DNA of 46,859 nt from Betaproteobacteria bacterium RIFCSPLOWO2_02_FULL_68_150 (GTDB taxonomy: Bacteria > Pseudomonadota > Gammaproteobacteria > Burkholderiales > SG8-39): assembly GCA_001771975.1 (NCBI GenBank), contig MERE01000029.1:1-46859 (forward strand), given 5' to 3'. Position numbers and translations under genes: made by a program. How positions within the stretch are numbered: position 1 is the first letter of the stretch; each line of letters begins with the position of its first letter. The notes under the pieces were generated by a model. The model was not told the DNA's origin, did not search any database, and worked only from the letters and a program-made list of their open reading frames with translations. This document shows positions 39,585 to 46,859 of the stretch, in pieces.

Positions 39585-42500
39585 CTAGGTGGATACGCCG
39601 GAAATTATATCGGCCGGCTCGTACGCCAGGTAAGGCGCCAGCCAGCGTTCGGCCTCGCCGAGGTCCATGCCTTTGCGCCGCGCATAGTCCTCGGCCTGGT
39701 CGCGGCCGATTTTTCCGACCGCGAAGTAGCTTGCCTCGGGGTGCGAGAGATAGAACCCCGACACCGAAGACGCCGGCAGCATCGCGTACGACTCGGTGAG
39801 CCGCATGCCGGCGTTGGCGGCTGCATCGAGCAGCTCGAACAATGGCCCTTTTTCGGTGTGGTCCGGACAGGCGGGATAGCCGGGCGCGGGCCGGATGCCG
39901 CGGTAGCCTTCCGCGATCAGCGCCTCGCGCGTGAGGCGCTCGTCGGCCGCATAGCCCCAGAACTCGCGTCGCACGCGCTCGTGCAGGTGCTCGGCGAATG
40001 CTTCCGCGAGCCGGTCCGCGAGCACTTTCAACATGATCGCGCCGTAATCGTCGTGCTGTGCCTCGAGCTCGGCGATGCGCGCGTCGAAGCCGCCGGCGCA
40101 GACGGCAAACGCGCCGACATGATCCGGCACGCCTGAACTCATCGGCGCGACGAAATCGGCCAGGCACAGGTTGGGTCGCCCGGCGGGCTTGTGGTTCTGC
40201 TGGCGCAGGTTGTGCCAGGTCATGAGTAGGCGCCGGCGCGCTTCGTCGGCGTAGATCTCGATGTCGTCGCCACCGACCTGTGCCGCCGCAAACAGTCCGT
40301 ATACGCCGTCGGCGCGGATCCAGTGTTCCTGGACAATGCGGTCGAGCGTTTGCAAGGCCTCGGCGCGCAGCTTTCTCGCGGCCTCGCCGACCACCGGGTC
40401 TTCGAGGATCCCGGGATAGGGTCCGGAAAGTTCCCAGGCCTGGAAGAACGGCGCCCAGTCGATGTAGGGGACGAGCTTCTCAATCGGATAATCCGCCAAC
40501 CGTGCGATACCGAGGCGGCGCGGCCGCGGCGGCGCATAGCTCGCCCAATCGGTCTTCAGGCCGCGCCGGCGCGCCTCGGCGAGCGAATGCAGCGGCGCGG
40601 GTCCTTTCTTGGCCGCGTGCTGGGCGCGAATGCGGTCGTAGTCGGCGCGTACCGAGGCGGCGAAGGCCGTGTGCCCAGCCTCCGAGAGCAGGCTCTGCAC
40701 CACCGGCACGCTGCGCGAGGCGTCGGGCACGTACACCACCGGTCCCGAATAAGCCGGCGCGATCCTGACTGCGGTGTGCGCACGCGAGGTGGTGGCGCCG
40801 CCGATGAGCAACGGCACGCGCAAGCCTCGCCGCTCCATCTCGCGCGCCACATGCGCCATTTCCTCGAGCGACGGGGTGATCAGCCCCGACAGGCCGATGG
40901 CGTCGGCATGCTCGCGCTGCGCGACCTCCAGGATCGTCTGCGCCGGCACCATGACGCCGAGATTCACCACGTCATAGTTGTTGCACTGGAGCACGACGGC
41001 GACGATATTCTTGCCGATGTCGTGCACGTCGCCTTTCACGGTGGCGATCACCAGCTTGCCCTTGGCGCGCCCGGCGCTGCCGCTCAGCGCCTTTTCCGCC
41101 TCGATGAACGGCACCAGGTGCGCCACCGCCTGCTTCATGACGCGCGCCGACTTGACCACTTGCGGCAGGAACATCTTGCCGGCACCGAACAGGTCGCCGA
41201 CCACGTTCATGCCTTCCATGAGCGGACCTTCGATCACCTCGATCGGACGCGCGTACTTGCGGCGCGCCTCCTCCGTGTCCTCGACGATGTGGCTCGTAAC
41301 GCCATTCACCAGGGCGTGCACCAGGCGCTCCTCCGCCGTGCCCTTGCGCCAGGCACCGTCTTCGCGCTCCACCTTGGTGCCGCCCTTCACGGTGTTGGCG
41401 TATTCGACCAGGCGTTCCGTGGCGTCGGCGCGCCGGTTGAAGATGACATCCTCGACCCGCGCACGCAGTTCCGGCTCGATCTGCTCGTAGACGCCGAGCT
41501 GACCGGCGTTGACGATGCCCATCGACATGCCGGCGGCCACGGCGTGGTACAGGAACGCGGTGTGCATCGCCTCGCGCACCGCGTCGTTGCCGCGAAACGA
41601 GAACGACAGATTGGACACCCCGCCAGAGACGTTGGTGTGCGGCAGGTGGGCGCGGATCCAGCGCGCCGCCTCGAGAAAGTCGACGCCGTAGCGGGCGTGC
41701 TCCTCCAGGCCCGTGGCGAGCGCGAAAATGTTCGGATCGAAAATGATGTCCTCGGCCGGGATACCGGCGCGCGCACTGAGCAGCTCGTAGGCGCGGCTGC
41801 AGACCTCGATGCGGCGCTCGAGCGTATCGGCCTGGCCGCGCTCGTCGAACGCCATCACCACCACGGCGGCGCCGTAGCGCCGCGCGAGGCGCGCCTGGCG
41901 CAGGAACTCGGCCTCCCCTTCCTTCAGGCTGAGCGAATTCACGATGCCCTTGCCCTGCAGGCACTTGAGGCCGGCTTCGATCACCGACCACTTGGAGGAA
42001 TCGACCATCACCGGCACGCGCGCGATATCCGGTTCGGATGCAATCAAACTCAAAAACGTCGTCATGGCGCGCTCCGAGTCGAGCATCGCCTCGTCCATGT
42101 TGACATCGATTACCTGCGCGCCGTTTTCGACCTGCTGGCGCGCAACCGACAGCGCATCCGCATAATTGCCGGCGAGCACGAGCCGGGCGAACGCCTTGGA
42201 GCCGGTGACATTGGTGCGCTCTCCGATGTTTACGAAAAGCGAGCCCTCCCCTACATTAAGCTGCTCAAGGCCTGCGAGGCGAAGCATTTTGGGTCGCTGC
42301 GGGAGCACGCGCGGCGCAACGTCGCGCACGGCCTCGGCGATGGCGCGGATATGCTCCGGCGTCGTGCCGCAGCAGCCGCCGACCAAGTTGAGAAACCCGG
42401 CGCGCGCCCACTCGCCCATCTGGCGCGCCATCGACTCCGGCGTGTCGTCGTATTCGCCGAAGGCGTTCGGCAACCCGGCATTGGGATAGCAGGAGACGTG

Positions 42501-43307
42501 GGTTTCGGCAATCGCCGACAGCTCCTCGACGTATTGCCGCAGCTCCTTGGCGCCGAGCGCGCAGTTCAGCCCCACTACCAGCGGGCGCGCGTGGCGCACC
42601 GAGTTATAGAACGCTTCGGTAGTCTGGCCGGAAAGGGTGCGCCCGGAGGCGTCCGTGATCGTTCCCGAGACGACCAGTGGCACGCGCACGCCGCGTTCAT
42701 CGAACAGGCCCTCGATGGCGAACAGCGCTGCTTTCGCGTTGAGCGTGTCGAACACGGTTTCCACCAGCAGCAGATCGACACCGCCATCGAGCAGCGCACG
42801 CGCCGCTTCGCGGTAGGCGGCGACGAGCGCGTCGAAGCTGATGCTGCGGAAACCGGGGTCGTTGACGTCGGGCGAGATGGACGCGGTCTTCGAGGTCGGT
42901 CCGAGCGCGCCGGCGACAAAGCGCTGGCGCGATGCATCGCGGCGCTGTGCCTCGGCGGCGGCCTCCCTCGCCAGGCGCGCCGCGGCGAGATTGATGTCGT
43001 AGGCGAGCGCTTCCATGCCGTAGTCGGCGAGCGACACGCGCGTCGCGTTGAAGGTGTTGGTTTCGACGATGTCCGCTCCGGCGTCGAAATAATCCAGGTG
43101 GATGCGGCGCACCAGGTCGGGTTGCGTCAAGACCAGCACGTCGTTGTTGCCACGCAGTTCGCGCGGCCATTCGCGGAAGCGCTCGCCGCGGAACTGCTCT
43201 TCGCTGAGCCGCTCGCGCTGGATCATGGTCCCCATCGCACCGTCGAGGACCAGGATCCGCGCCGCGAGCAGGGCATTCAGCTGGGTGGTGACCTCAGGCA
43301 GGTTCAT
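39585..43307 (-). CDS. metH: Cobalamin-dependent methionine synthase
   Basis: MetH transfers a methyl group from methyltetrahydrofolate to homocysteine through methylcobalamin. It has 1240 residues, a full-length single-chain enzyme. Order: homocysteine domain (VLDGAMGTMIQ; zinc Cys pair at 312-313 in GGCCGTTPEHI and another Cys in GLNCALG), pterin domain (INVGERTNVTGSKAF-like sequence, here VNIGERTNVTGSKAFA), cobalamin cap and binding domains with His762 in GDVHDIGKN, and the SAM-binding reactivation domain (RPAPGYPACPDHTEK). The ATG at 43307 is the family start; the frame is open to GTG 43388. A terminator-like hairpin ends 17 bases before this ATG. Confidence 0.97.
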   Translation of the reverse strand: MNLPEVTTQLNALLAARILVLDGAMGTMIQRERLSEEQFRGERFREWPRELRGNNDVLVLTQPDLVRRIHLDYFDAGADIVETNTFNATRVSLADYGMEALAYDINLAAARLAREAAAEAQRRDASRQRFVAGALGPTSKTASISPDVNDPGFRSISFDALVAAYREAARALLDGGVDLLLVETVFDTLNAKAALFAIEGLFDERGVRVPLVVSGTITDASGRTLSGQTTEAFYNSVRHARPLVVGLNCALGAKELRQYVEELSAIAETHVSCYPNAGLPNAFGEYDDTPESMARQMGEWARAGFLNLVGGCCGTTPEHIRAIAEAVRDVAPRVLPQRPKMLRLAGLEQLNVGEGSLFVNIGERTNVTGSKAFARLVLAGNYADALSVARQQVENGAQVIDVNMDEAMLDSERAMTTFLSLIASEPDIARVPVMVDSSKWSVIEAGLKCLQGKGIVNSLSLKEGEAEFLRQARLARRYGAAVVVMAFDERGQADTLERRIEVCSRAYELLSARAGIPAEDIIFDPNIFALATGLEEHARYGVDFLEAARWIRAHLPHTNVSGGVSNLSFSFRGNDAVREAMHTAFLYHAVAAGMSMGIVNAGQLGVYEQIEPELRARVEDVIFNRRADATERLVEYANTVKGGTKVEREDGAWRKGTAEERLVHALVNGVTSHIVEDTEEARRKYARPIEVIEGPLMEGMNVVGDLFGAGKMFLPQVVKSARVMKQAVAHLVPFIEAEKALSGSAGRAKGKLVIATVKGDVHDIGKNIVAVVLQCNNYDVVNLGVMVPAQTILEVAQREHADAIGLSGLITPSLEEMAHVAREMERRGLRVPLLIGGATTSRAHTAVRIAPAYSGPVVYVPDASRSVPVVQSLLSEAGHTAFAASVRADYDRIRAQHAAKKGPAPLHSLAEARRRGLKTDWASYAPPRPRRLGIARLADYPIEKLVPYIDWAPFFQAWELSGPYPGILEDPVVGEAARKLRAEALQTLDRIVQEHWIRADGVYGLFAAAQVGGDDIEIYADEARRRLLMTWHNLRQQNHKPAGRPNLCLADFVAPMSSGVPDHVGAFAVCAGGFDARIAELEAQHDDYGAIMLKVLADRLAEAFAEHLHERVRREFWGYAADERLTREALIAEGYRGIRPAPGYPACPDHTEKGPLFELLDAAANAGMRLTESYAMLPASSVSGFYLSHPEASYFAVGKIGRDQAEDYARRKGMDLGEAERWLAPYLAYEPADIISGVST

Positions 43308-43323
43308 CCGTTGCTCGAAAACG

Positions 43324-43358
43324 AAAAACGCCCGCTCAGCGTTACGCAGAAACGGGCG
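43324..43358 (-). terminator. Terminator-like hairpin in the metH leader
   Basis: On the minus strand, CGCCCG (43358-43353) and CGGGCG (43334-43329) form the outer stem, with a small inner GCG/CGC stem around a TAA loop, followed directly by TTTTT (43328-43324). The metH ATG is 17 bases further on and the likely promoter is upstream, so the structure lies inside the metH transcript. Confidence 0.6.
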
Positions 43359-43407
43359 CCCTGGAGACGGGAGAGAAGTCTCCCGCACTTTGCCACGCGT
43401 CTCTTTA
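43359..43407 (-). promoter_or_regulatory. Structured 5' part of the metH leader, possible attenuator or riboswitch
   Basis: In the minus-strand transcript, CGGGAGA (43386-43380) pairs with TCTCCCG (43375-43369) around a CTTC tetraloop. GAGAC (43404-43400) can close this helix with GTCTC (43369-43365), leaving a one-sided bulge of about 13-14 bases. GGAGAC/GTCTCC is a competing pairing. It directly precedes the terminator-like hairpin. It does not match the SAH, SAM or cobalamin riboswitch consensus as I know them. Confidence 0.4.
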
Positions 43408-43413
43408 GCCGCA

Positions 43414-43443
43414 TTTATAGTGCGCCCGCAAGCTGAACGTCAA
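43414..43443 (-). promoter_or_regulatory. Predicted metH promoter
   Basis: On the minus strand TTGACG (43443-43438) and TATAAA (43419-43414) are separated by 18 bases. The start near 43407 gives a leader of about 100 bases before metH, containing the two hairpins described above. Confidence 0.65.
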
Positions 43444-43511
43444 ATCGGCGCCAGCACGCAGTCTGCCCGGGAAGTCCTTCGCCGTCAACCGCTTAGGCGC
43501 CGTTTGCGGCG

Positions 43512-43517
43512 TATAAT
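43512..43517 (+). promoter_or_regulatory. -10 box just before the rhodanese gene
   Basis: A perfect TATAAT lies 11 bases before the ATG at 43529, so the start point (about 43524) would leave a leader of some 5 bases. No clear -35 box is present; CGCCGTTTGCGGCG at 43498-43511, just before it, forms a small inverted repeat. Confidence 0.55.
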
Positions 43518-43528
43518 GCTTGCCTCGC

Positions 43529-43924
43529 ATGGATCACCTCGAACCCAATGCTGCGGCGGAATTCCTGCACCGGCACCCCGACGCGCTGTTCGTCGATTGC
43601 CGCAGCGAGATGGAGTACCTGTTCGTCGGACACCCGGCCGGCGCGCTGCACGTTGCCTGGAACGATGGACCGGACTGGGACGTCAACCCGCATTTCGTAG
43701 GCCAGGTAAAGAAGCTCGCCGGCACCAATCACACCACGCGTCCGATTCTGCTCATCTGCCGCAGCGGCAACCGCTCGCAGGAGGCGGGCGCGGCGCTCGA
43801 GCGCGCGGGCTTCACCCAGATCTACAACGTGGTGCATGGTTTCGAGGGCGAACTCGACGAGCAGCATCATCGCGGCACCGTCGCCGGTTGGCGCCGGGAG
43901 GGGTTGCCGTGGGAACAGTGCTAG
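43529..43924 (+). CDS. Rhodanese-like sulfurtransferase domain protein
   Basis: This is a single-domain rhodanese of 131 residues, expected to carry a persulfide on its active-site cysteine and pass sulfur to an acceptor such as cyanide, thiols or a cofactor pathway. The active-site loop is LLICRSGNRSQEAG with Cys77; FVDCRSEMEYLFVGHPAGAL is the N-terminal signature (with another Cys). The start ATG 43529 is preceded by no Shine-Dalgarno; TTG 43520, three codons upstream in frame, is an alternative. There is no signal peptide, so it is cytoplasmic. It is divergent from metH; the sulfur link between the two is suggestive only. Confidence 0.9.
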   Translation: MDHLEPNAAAEFLHRHPDALFVDCRSEMEYLFVGHPAGALHVAWNDGPDWDVNPHFVGQVKKLAGTNHTTRPILLICRSGNRSQEAGAALERAGFTQIYNVVHGFEGELDEQHHRGTVAGWRREGLPWEQC

Positions 43925-44010
43925 CCCGCGCGATCCGGTGAATTCGCGCCGCGCCGACTGACCGATTCGATTCGCCCGGCGCGACGGGCAGTTGGATCCT
44001 GATTTGCGCA

Positions 44011-45285
44011 ATGTATCCGCCCGCCCATGTTGCCTGGTCGGTCTGGGCGCTTGGCGCCGCGCTCTACCTCGCCGGGTTTTTCCAGCGCGTCGCACCGGCC
44101 GTCATGACGCAGGAACTGATGGCGGAGTTCGCCATCGCGGCAGCCGGCCTGGGCAACCTCTCGGCGTTCTACTTCTACAGTTACGTCGCGATGCAGATTC
44201 CGACCGGCCTGATGGTGGACCGCTTCGGCGCGCGCCGCGTCCTGAGCGGCGGCGCGGCGATCGCCGCACTGGGCAGTTTGCTGTTCGCGCTGGCGCCCGA
44301 TCTTGCGCTGGCCAACCTGGGCCGGTTCCTGATCGGCGGCTCGGTCGGCGTGGCGTGGGTCGGAACCCTGAAGCTCGCCGGGCACTGGCTGCCGCCCCAG
44401 CGCTTCGCGCTGGCAAGCGGTCTGTCGCTCGCGGCGGGGATGGCGGGCGCCGTGAGCGCCGGGGTGCCGCTGCACTGGGCGGTGGGAGAGTTCGGCTGGC
44501 GTCCGGTCATGCTGTTTGGCGCGCTGGCGATCGCTCTGGTCTGCACGGCCATCTGGTGGCTGGTGCGCGACGATCCGTCGGAGCGCGGCTATCGCGGCTA
44601 CGTCCTCGCGCAGCCGCTCGCCGGCGAACGGCCATCGCTCTGGCGCGGACTCGCGGAAGTGCTGCGCTATCGCAACAGCTGGCTCGTGTTTCTCGCGCCG
44701 CAAGGCGTCACTGGCGCGACGCTGTCGTTCGGCGGTCTCTGGGGCGTGCCCTACCTCGTCTCGGTGTATGGGTTTTCCACCCAGCGCGCCGCGTTCTATT
44801 GTTCCGCGCTCATGCTGGCGTGGGCCTTGGGCGGCCCCGTGTTCGGTGCGATGTCCGATCGGCTGCGCGAGCGCAAGCCGCTGTATGCGCTCGGCGCCTT
44901 TTCGGCGCTCGCGCTGTGGTCGATCGTGATCCTCGCACCGCGCCCCTTGGGGCCCAACGTCCTGCTCGCGCTGCTGCTGGCGGTGGGGTTTTCTTCCGGC
45001 TGCATGGTGATCGGCTTCGCCTTCGCCAAGGAGTCCGTGCCGGCACGCTATACGGGCACCGCGACCGGGGTCGCCAACATGGGCTCGATGGCCGGCGCGA
45101 TGCTGCAGCAACCGCTCATCGGCTGGATCCTCGATCTGAATTGGAACGGCGCGCTGGTCGCCGGCGCGCGCGCGTATGACGCGCCCGCCTTCGCCGCCGG
45201 TTTCAAGCTGGTGCTCGTCTGGCTCGCAGTGTCGTTCGCCGCCGCGCTCGCGACCCGCGAGACGCACGCGCGCCAGTGCCCGTAA
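44011..45285 (+). CDS. MFS transporter, substrate unknown
   Basis: This is a 424-residue major facilitator superfamily protein with about 12 membrane helices. The first cytoplasmic loop has the typical motif (MQIPTGLMVDRFGARRVLSG), and the corresponding loop in the second half is GAMSDRLRERKPL. The general pattern (FFQRVAPAVMTQELMAEF then LSAFYFYSYVAMQIPTGLMV) is like anion/organic acid:proton symporters of the family, but I cannot name a substrate. The nearby aromatic-acid genes make an organic acid possible. It ends 10 bases before the thioesterase ATG. Confidence 0.87.
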   Translation: MYPPAHVAWSVWALGAALYLAGFFQRVAPAVMTQELMAEFAIAAAGLGNLSAFYFYSYVAMQIPTGLMVDRFGARRVLSGGAAIAALGSLLFALAPDLALANLGRFLIGGSVGVAWVGTLKLAGHWLPPQRFALASGLSLAAGMAGAVSAGVPLHWAVGEFGWRPVMLFGALAIALVCTAIWWLVRDDPSERGYRGYVLAQPLAGERPSLWRGLAEVLRYRNSWLVFLAPQGVTGATLSFGGLWGVPYLVSVYGFSTQRAAFYCSALMLAWALGGPVFGAMSDRLRERKPLYALGAFSALALWSIVILAPRPLGPNVLLALLLAVGFSSGCMVIGFAFAKESVPARYTGTATGVANMGSMAGAMLQQPLIGWILDLNWNGALVAGARAYDAPAFAAGFKLVLVWLAVSFAAALATRETHARQCP

Positions 45286-45288
45286 AAT
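45283..45288 (+). promoter_or_regulatory. -10-like box directly before the thioesterase gene
   Basis: TAAAAT overlaps the TAA stop of the MFS gene and lies 7 bases before the ATG at 45296, so a transcript from it would begin at or within a base of the start codon. No -35 box is clear. Confidence 0.35.
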
Positions 45289-45295
45289 GGGCTGA

Positions 45296-45733
45296 ATGGA
45301 CGCGCCCGGACCCAATTCCATCGTCGGCGTCTTCCGCTGCGAGGTGCACTGGAGCGACTGCGATCCGGCGGGGATCATCTTCTACCCCACCTATTTCCGC
45401 TGGTTCGACAGCGCCACCTGGGCCTTCTTCGGCTCGGTCGGGCACGGCATCAAGGCGATGATCGAGAGCGGCAGGGTGATGCCGGTGGTCGGCGCGGAGT
45501 GCGAATTCGTCACGCCGGCCGAGCCGGGCGATCACTGCGAGGTGCGCTCGCGCATCCGCCGCTGGGGCGGCAAGTCGTTCGTCATTGCGCACGAGGTGGT
45601 CCGCTCCGACGGCACGCTGCTCTCGCGCGGCTCGGAGACGCGGGTCTGGGGAAAACACGTCGCCGGTCCGGGTTCGCCCATGAAGGGCCAGGTCATCAGC
45701 GAGGAATTGAAGGCGCTGTTTCGCAGCGCGTAG
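45296..45733 (+). CDS. Hotdog-fold acyl-CoA thioesterase (4-hydroxybenzoyl-CoA thioesterase type)
   Basis: This 145-residue protein belongs to the hotdog thioesterase family that hydrolyses acyl- or aroyl-CoA to the free acid and CoA. The N-terminal signature HWSDCDPAGIIFYPTYFRWF is that of the 4-hydroxybenzoyl-CoA thioesterase/YbgC branch, with the catalytic Asp23. The C-terminal strands (FVIAHEVVRSDGTLLSRGSE) follow the normal pattern. The ATG at 45296 is chosen because the family start is close to the signature. The substrate cannot be told from the sequence; the ring-cleavage genes beside it make an aromatic CoA ester plausible. Confidence 0.88.
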   Translation: MDAPGPNSIVGVFRCEVHWSDCDPAGIIFYPTYFRWFDSATWAFFGSVGHGIKAMIESGRVMPVVGAECEFVTPAEPGDHCEVRSRIRRWGGKSFVIAHEVVRSDGTLLSRGSETRVWGKHVAGPGSPMKGQVISEELKALFRSA

Positions 45734-45755
45734 CGCGCGGCGGCGCCGCTTGCGC

Positions 45756-46391
45756 TCAGGGCTCGGCGTCGGGCTGCCGCGACGGCTGCGCGCGTTCGAA
45801 AGCCTCAAGCTTCATGCATTCGTCGAACACGCGCATCACCGTCCTATGCGGACCGAGATCGCAGTCGTAGCGCTTGGCGTTGAAGATCTGCGGCACCAGA
45901 CAACAGTCGGCCATGGTCGGCGTGTCGCCGTGGCTGAACCTTCCGGCCTTCCCGACCAGTTCGGCCTCGAGCTTGGCGAGGCCGTCGGCGATCCAGTAAC
46001 GATACCAGGCGCTCACTTGCGCCTCATCCTGCCCCAAGTTCTTGCGCAGATAGGTGAGCGTGCGCAGGTTGTTGAGCGGATGGATCTCGCAGGCGACGAG
46101 GAGCGACAGGCTGCGCACTCGCGCACGCTCGAACGGGACCCGCGGCAGCAGCGGCGGGCTGGGATGCGTTTCTTCGAGGTATTCGATGATGGCGAGCGAT
46201 TGCGTGAGCAGTCGTCCGCCGTCCTCGAGCGTCGGTACCAGTTGCTGCGGGTTGCACGCGATGTATTCGAGGTCCCGGTGCTCGCCTTTGGCAAGGTGCA
46301 CGAACGCCGGTTCGTAGGCGAGGCCCTTGAGCTCGAGCGCAATGCGCACGCGGAACGCGGCGGAGCTGCGGAAAAACGTGTAGAGCTTCAC
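45756..46391 (-). CDS. maiA: Maleylacetoacetate/maleylpyruvate isomerase (zeta-class GST family)
   Basis: This is a 211-residue glutathione S-transferase family protein of zeta type, expected to isomerise maleylacetoacetate or maleylpyruvate to the fumaryl form using glutathione. The N-terminal thioredoxin-like domain has MKLYTFFRSSAAFRVRIALE, with the SSAAFRVR active-site serines, and NPQQLVPTLEDGGRLLTQSL with QS for glutathione binding. The C-terminal helical domain has EIHPLNNLRTLTYL. It begins at GTG 46391, overlapping the stop of the FAA-hydrolase gene (GTGA). This coupling and the neighbour favour the gentisate or homogentisate route. Confidence 0.92.
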   Translation of the reverse strand: MKLYTFFRSSAAFRVRIALELKGLAYEPAFVHLAKGEHRDLEYIACNPQQLVPTLEDGGRLLTQSLAIIEYLEETHPSPPLLPRVPFERARVRSLSLLVACEIHPLNNLRTLTYLRKNLGQDEAQVSAWYRYWIADGLAKLEAELVGKAGRFSHGDTPTMADCCLVPQIFNAKRYDCDLGPHRTVMRVFDECMKLEAFERAQPSRQPDAEP

Positions 46392-46859
46392 AGCGCAGGA
46401 GCGATCTTTACAATCAGTTCACCGACGCCGTCGATGCCGGCGTGCAAGGCGTCGCCGGGACTGACCGGCCCCACGCCTGCGGGCGTGCCGCTGAAGATCA
46501 GGTCGCCGGGCTCGAGCGTGTAGTACTGCGAGAGATACTCGATCTGCTCGGGCACCGACCAGATCATGTCGGCGAGGTCCGCGCGCTGGCGCTCCTTGCC
46601 GTTTACCGTGAGCCAGATCGCGCCCTTCCCCGGATGGCCGATGCGCGCCGCCGGCGCGAGCGCGCCGCACGGCGCCGCCTCGTCGAAATCCTTGCCGAAA
46701 TCCCACGGCCGGCCCTTGGCCTTGCCGATCTGCTGCAGATCGCGCCGCGTCATGTCGAGGCCGACTGCGTAGCCGAAGATGTGCTCGTTGGCGTTGCGCG
46801 CTGCGATGCGCCGGCCCTGGCGCGCGATCGCGACCACCATTTCGGTTTCATAGTGGTAG
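46388..46859 (-). CDS. Fumarylacetoacetate hydrolase family protein (partial, 5' end off the window)
   Basis: The C-terminal 156 residues of an FAA-hydrolase family enzyme are visible; the start lies beyond the right edge. The fragment opens with YHYETEMVVAIARQGRRIAA, which includes metal-binding glutamates, then GYAVGLDMTRRDLQ and the C-terminal LEPGDLIFSGTPAGVGPVSP, all typical of the family. GRPWDFGKDFDEAAPCG resembles fumarylpyruvate hydrolases (NagK/YcgM type) more than tyrosine-pathway FahA, so gentisate breakdown is my first guess. It is translationally coupled to maiA downstream. Confidence 0.9.
   Translation of the reverse strand, partial: YHYETEMVVAIARQGRRIAARNANEHIFGYAVGLDMTRRDLQQIGKAKGRPWDFGKDFDEAAPCGALAPAARIGHPGKGAIWLTVNGKERQRADLADMIWSVPEQIEYLSQYYTLEPGDLIFSGTPAGVGPVSPGDALHAGIDGVGELIVKIAPAL

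Noticed and set aside
43308..43388. N-terminal extension of MetH to GTG 43388
   Set aside because: It would read through the terminator-like hairpin and add 27 residues with no family similarity; MNLPEVTTQLNALLAARILV fits the MetH start.
43324..43407. SAH or cobalamin riboswitch upstream of metH
   Set aside because: The leader lacks the conserved SAH core (GAGG...GCGCUGC...CCAGGCUCG type) and is too short and without a B12 box for cobalamin. Only an undefined attenuator-like structure can be claimed.
40323..43436. 1037-codon plus-strand open frame opposite metH
   Set aside because: It is the complement of the metH codons with no recognisable domain, start context or ribosome-binding site.
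1..46859. Mobile elements, CRISPR arrays, tRNA or rRNA genes, toxin-antitoxin or defence systems
   Set aside because: I found no transposase, integrase, phage protein, spaced repeats, clover-leaf-like sequence or rRNA segment anywhere in the window.

Overview
The window is chromosomal DNA around a replication origin, most likely from a betaproteobacterium related to Burkholderiales, Rhodocyclales or Nitrosomonadales. GC content is high (lines I counted by hand mostly fall at 65-75%). The taxonomic guess rests on gene order (mnmG-rsmG-parA-parB-atpI-atp; rpmH-rnpA-yidD-yidC-mnmE next to dnaA-dnaN-gyrB; def-fmt-rsmB-DUF4390-ntrY-ntrX-trkA-trkH), a GTP-type PEP carboxykinase and a bTHX ribosomal peptide. 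No phage, insertion sequence, CRISPR array, rRNA or tRNA was seen, and no intergenic gap exceeds 300 bases.

Layout. Bases 1-6790 (minus strand) hold the F1Fo ATP synthase operon atpI-B-E-F-H-A-G-D-C; atpC runs off the left edge. Just upstream on the same strand is mnmG-rsmG-parA-parB (6882-11006), with start/stop overlaps, read from a promoter region that carries two parS-like sites (11042-11057 and 11079-11094). A plus-strand MFS transporter (11170) and a minus-strand pair, pckG plus a class III aminotransferase, separate this block from mnmE-yidC-yidD-rnpA-rpmH (15817-19586, minus). dnaA, dnaN and gyrB follow on the plus strand. The gene-direction switch, two perfect DnaA boxes (19669-19677 and 21148-21156), an AT-rich stretch before dnaN and the nearby parS sites place oriC at about 19.6-21.3 kb.

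Right of gyrB come topB, dprA and a LysM protein (minus). Next is a plus-strand run from def to trkH: formyl-Met processing, 16S rRNA methylation, an NtrY/NtrX-like two-component system and the Trk potassium system. The ribosomal peptide bTHX and cobalamin-dependent metH are on the minus strand. After these lie a rhodanese, a second MFS transporter and a hotdog thioesterase (plus). The window ends in a maiA-like isomerase and a truncated FAA-hydrolase gene (minus), which look like the end of an aromatic ring-cleavage operon.

The genes are mostly core housekeeping genes and I found no undescribed multi-gene system. The points most worth a second look are regulatory or evolutionary: a parS site inside the promoter of the operon that encodes ParB; terminator-like hairpins directly upstream of the metH and pckG start codons; a perfect palindrome upstream of pckG; an NtrX-type regulator whose AAA+ domain has lost its ATPase and sigma-54 contact motifs; a lower-GC patch inside mnmG; and several genes whose -10 box lies only a few bases before the start codon.
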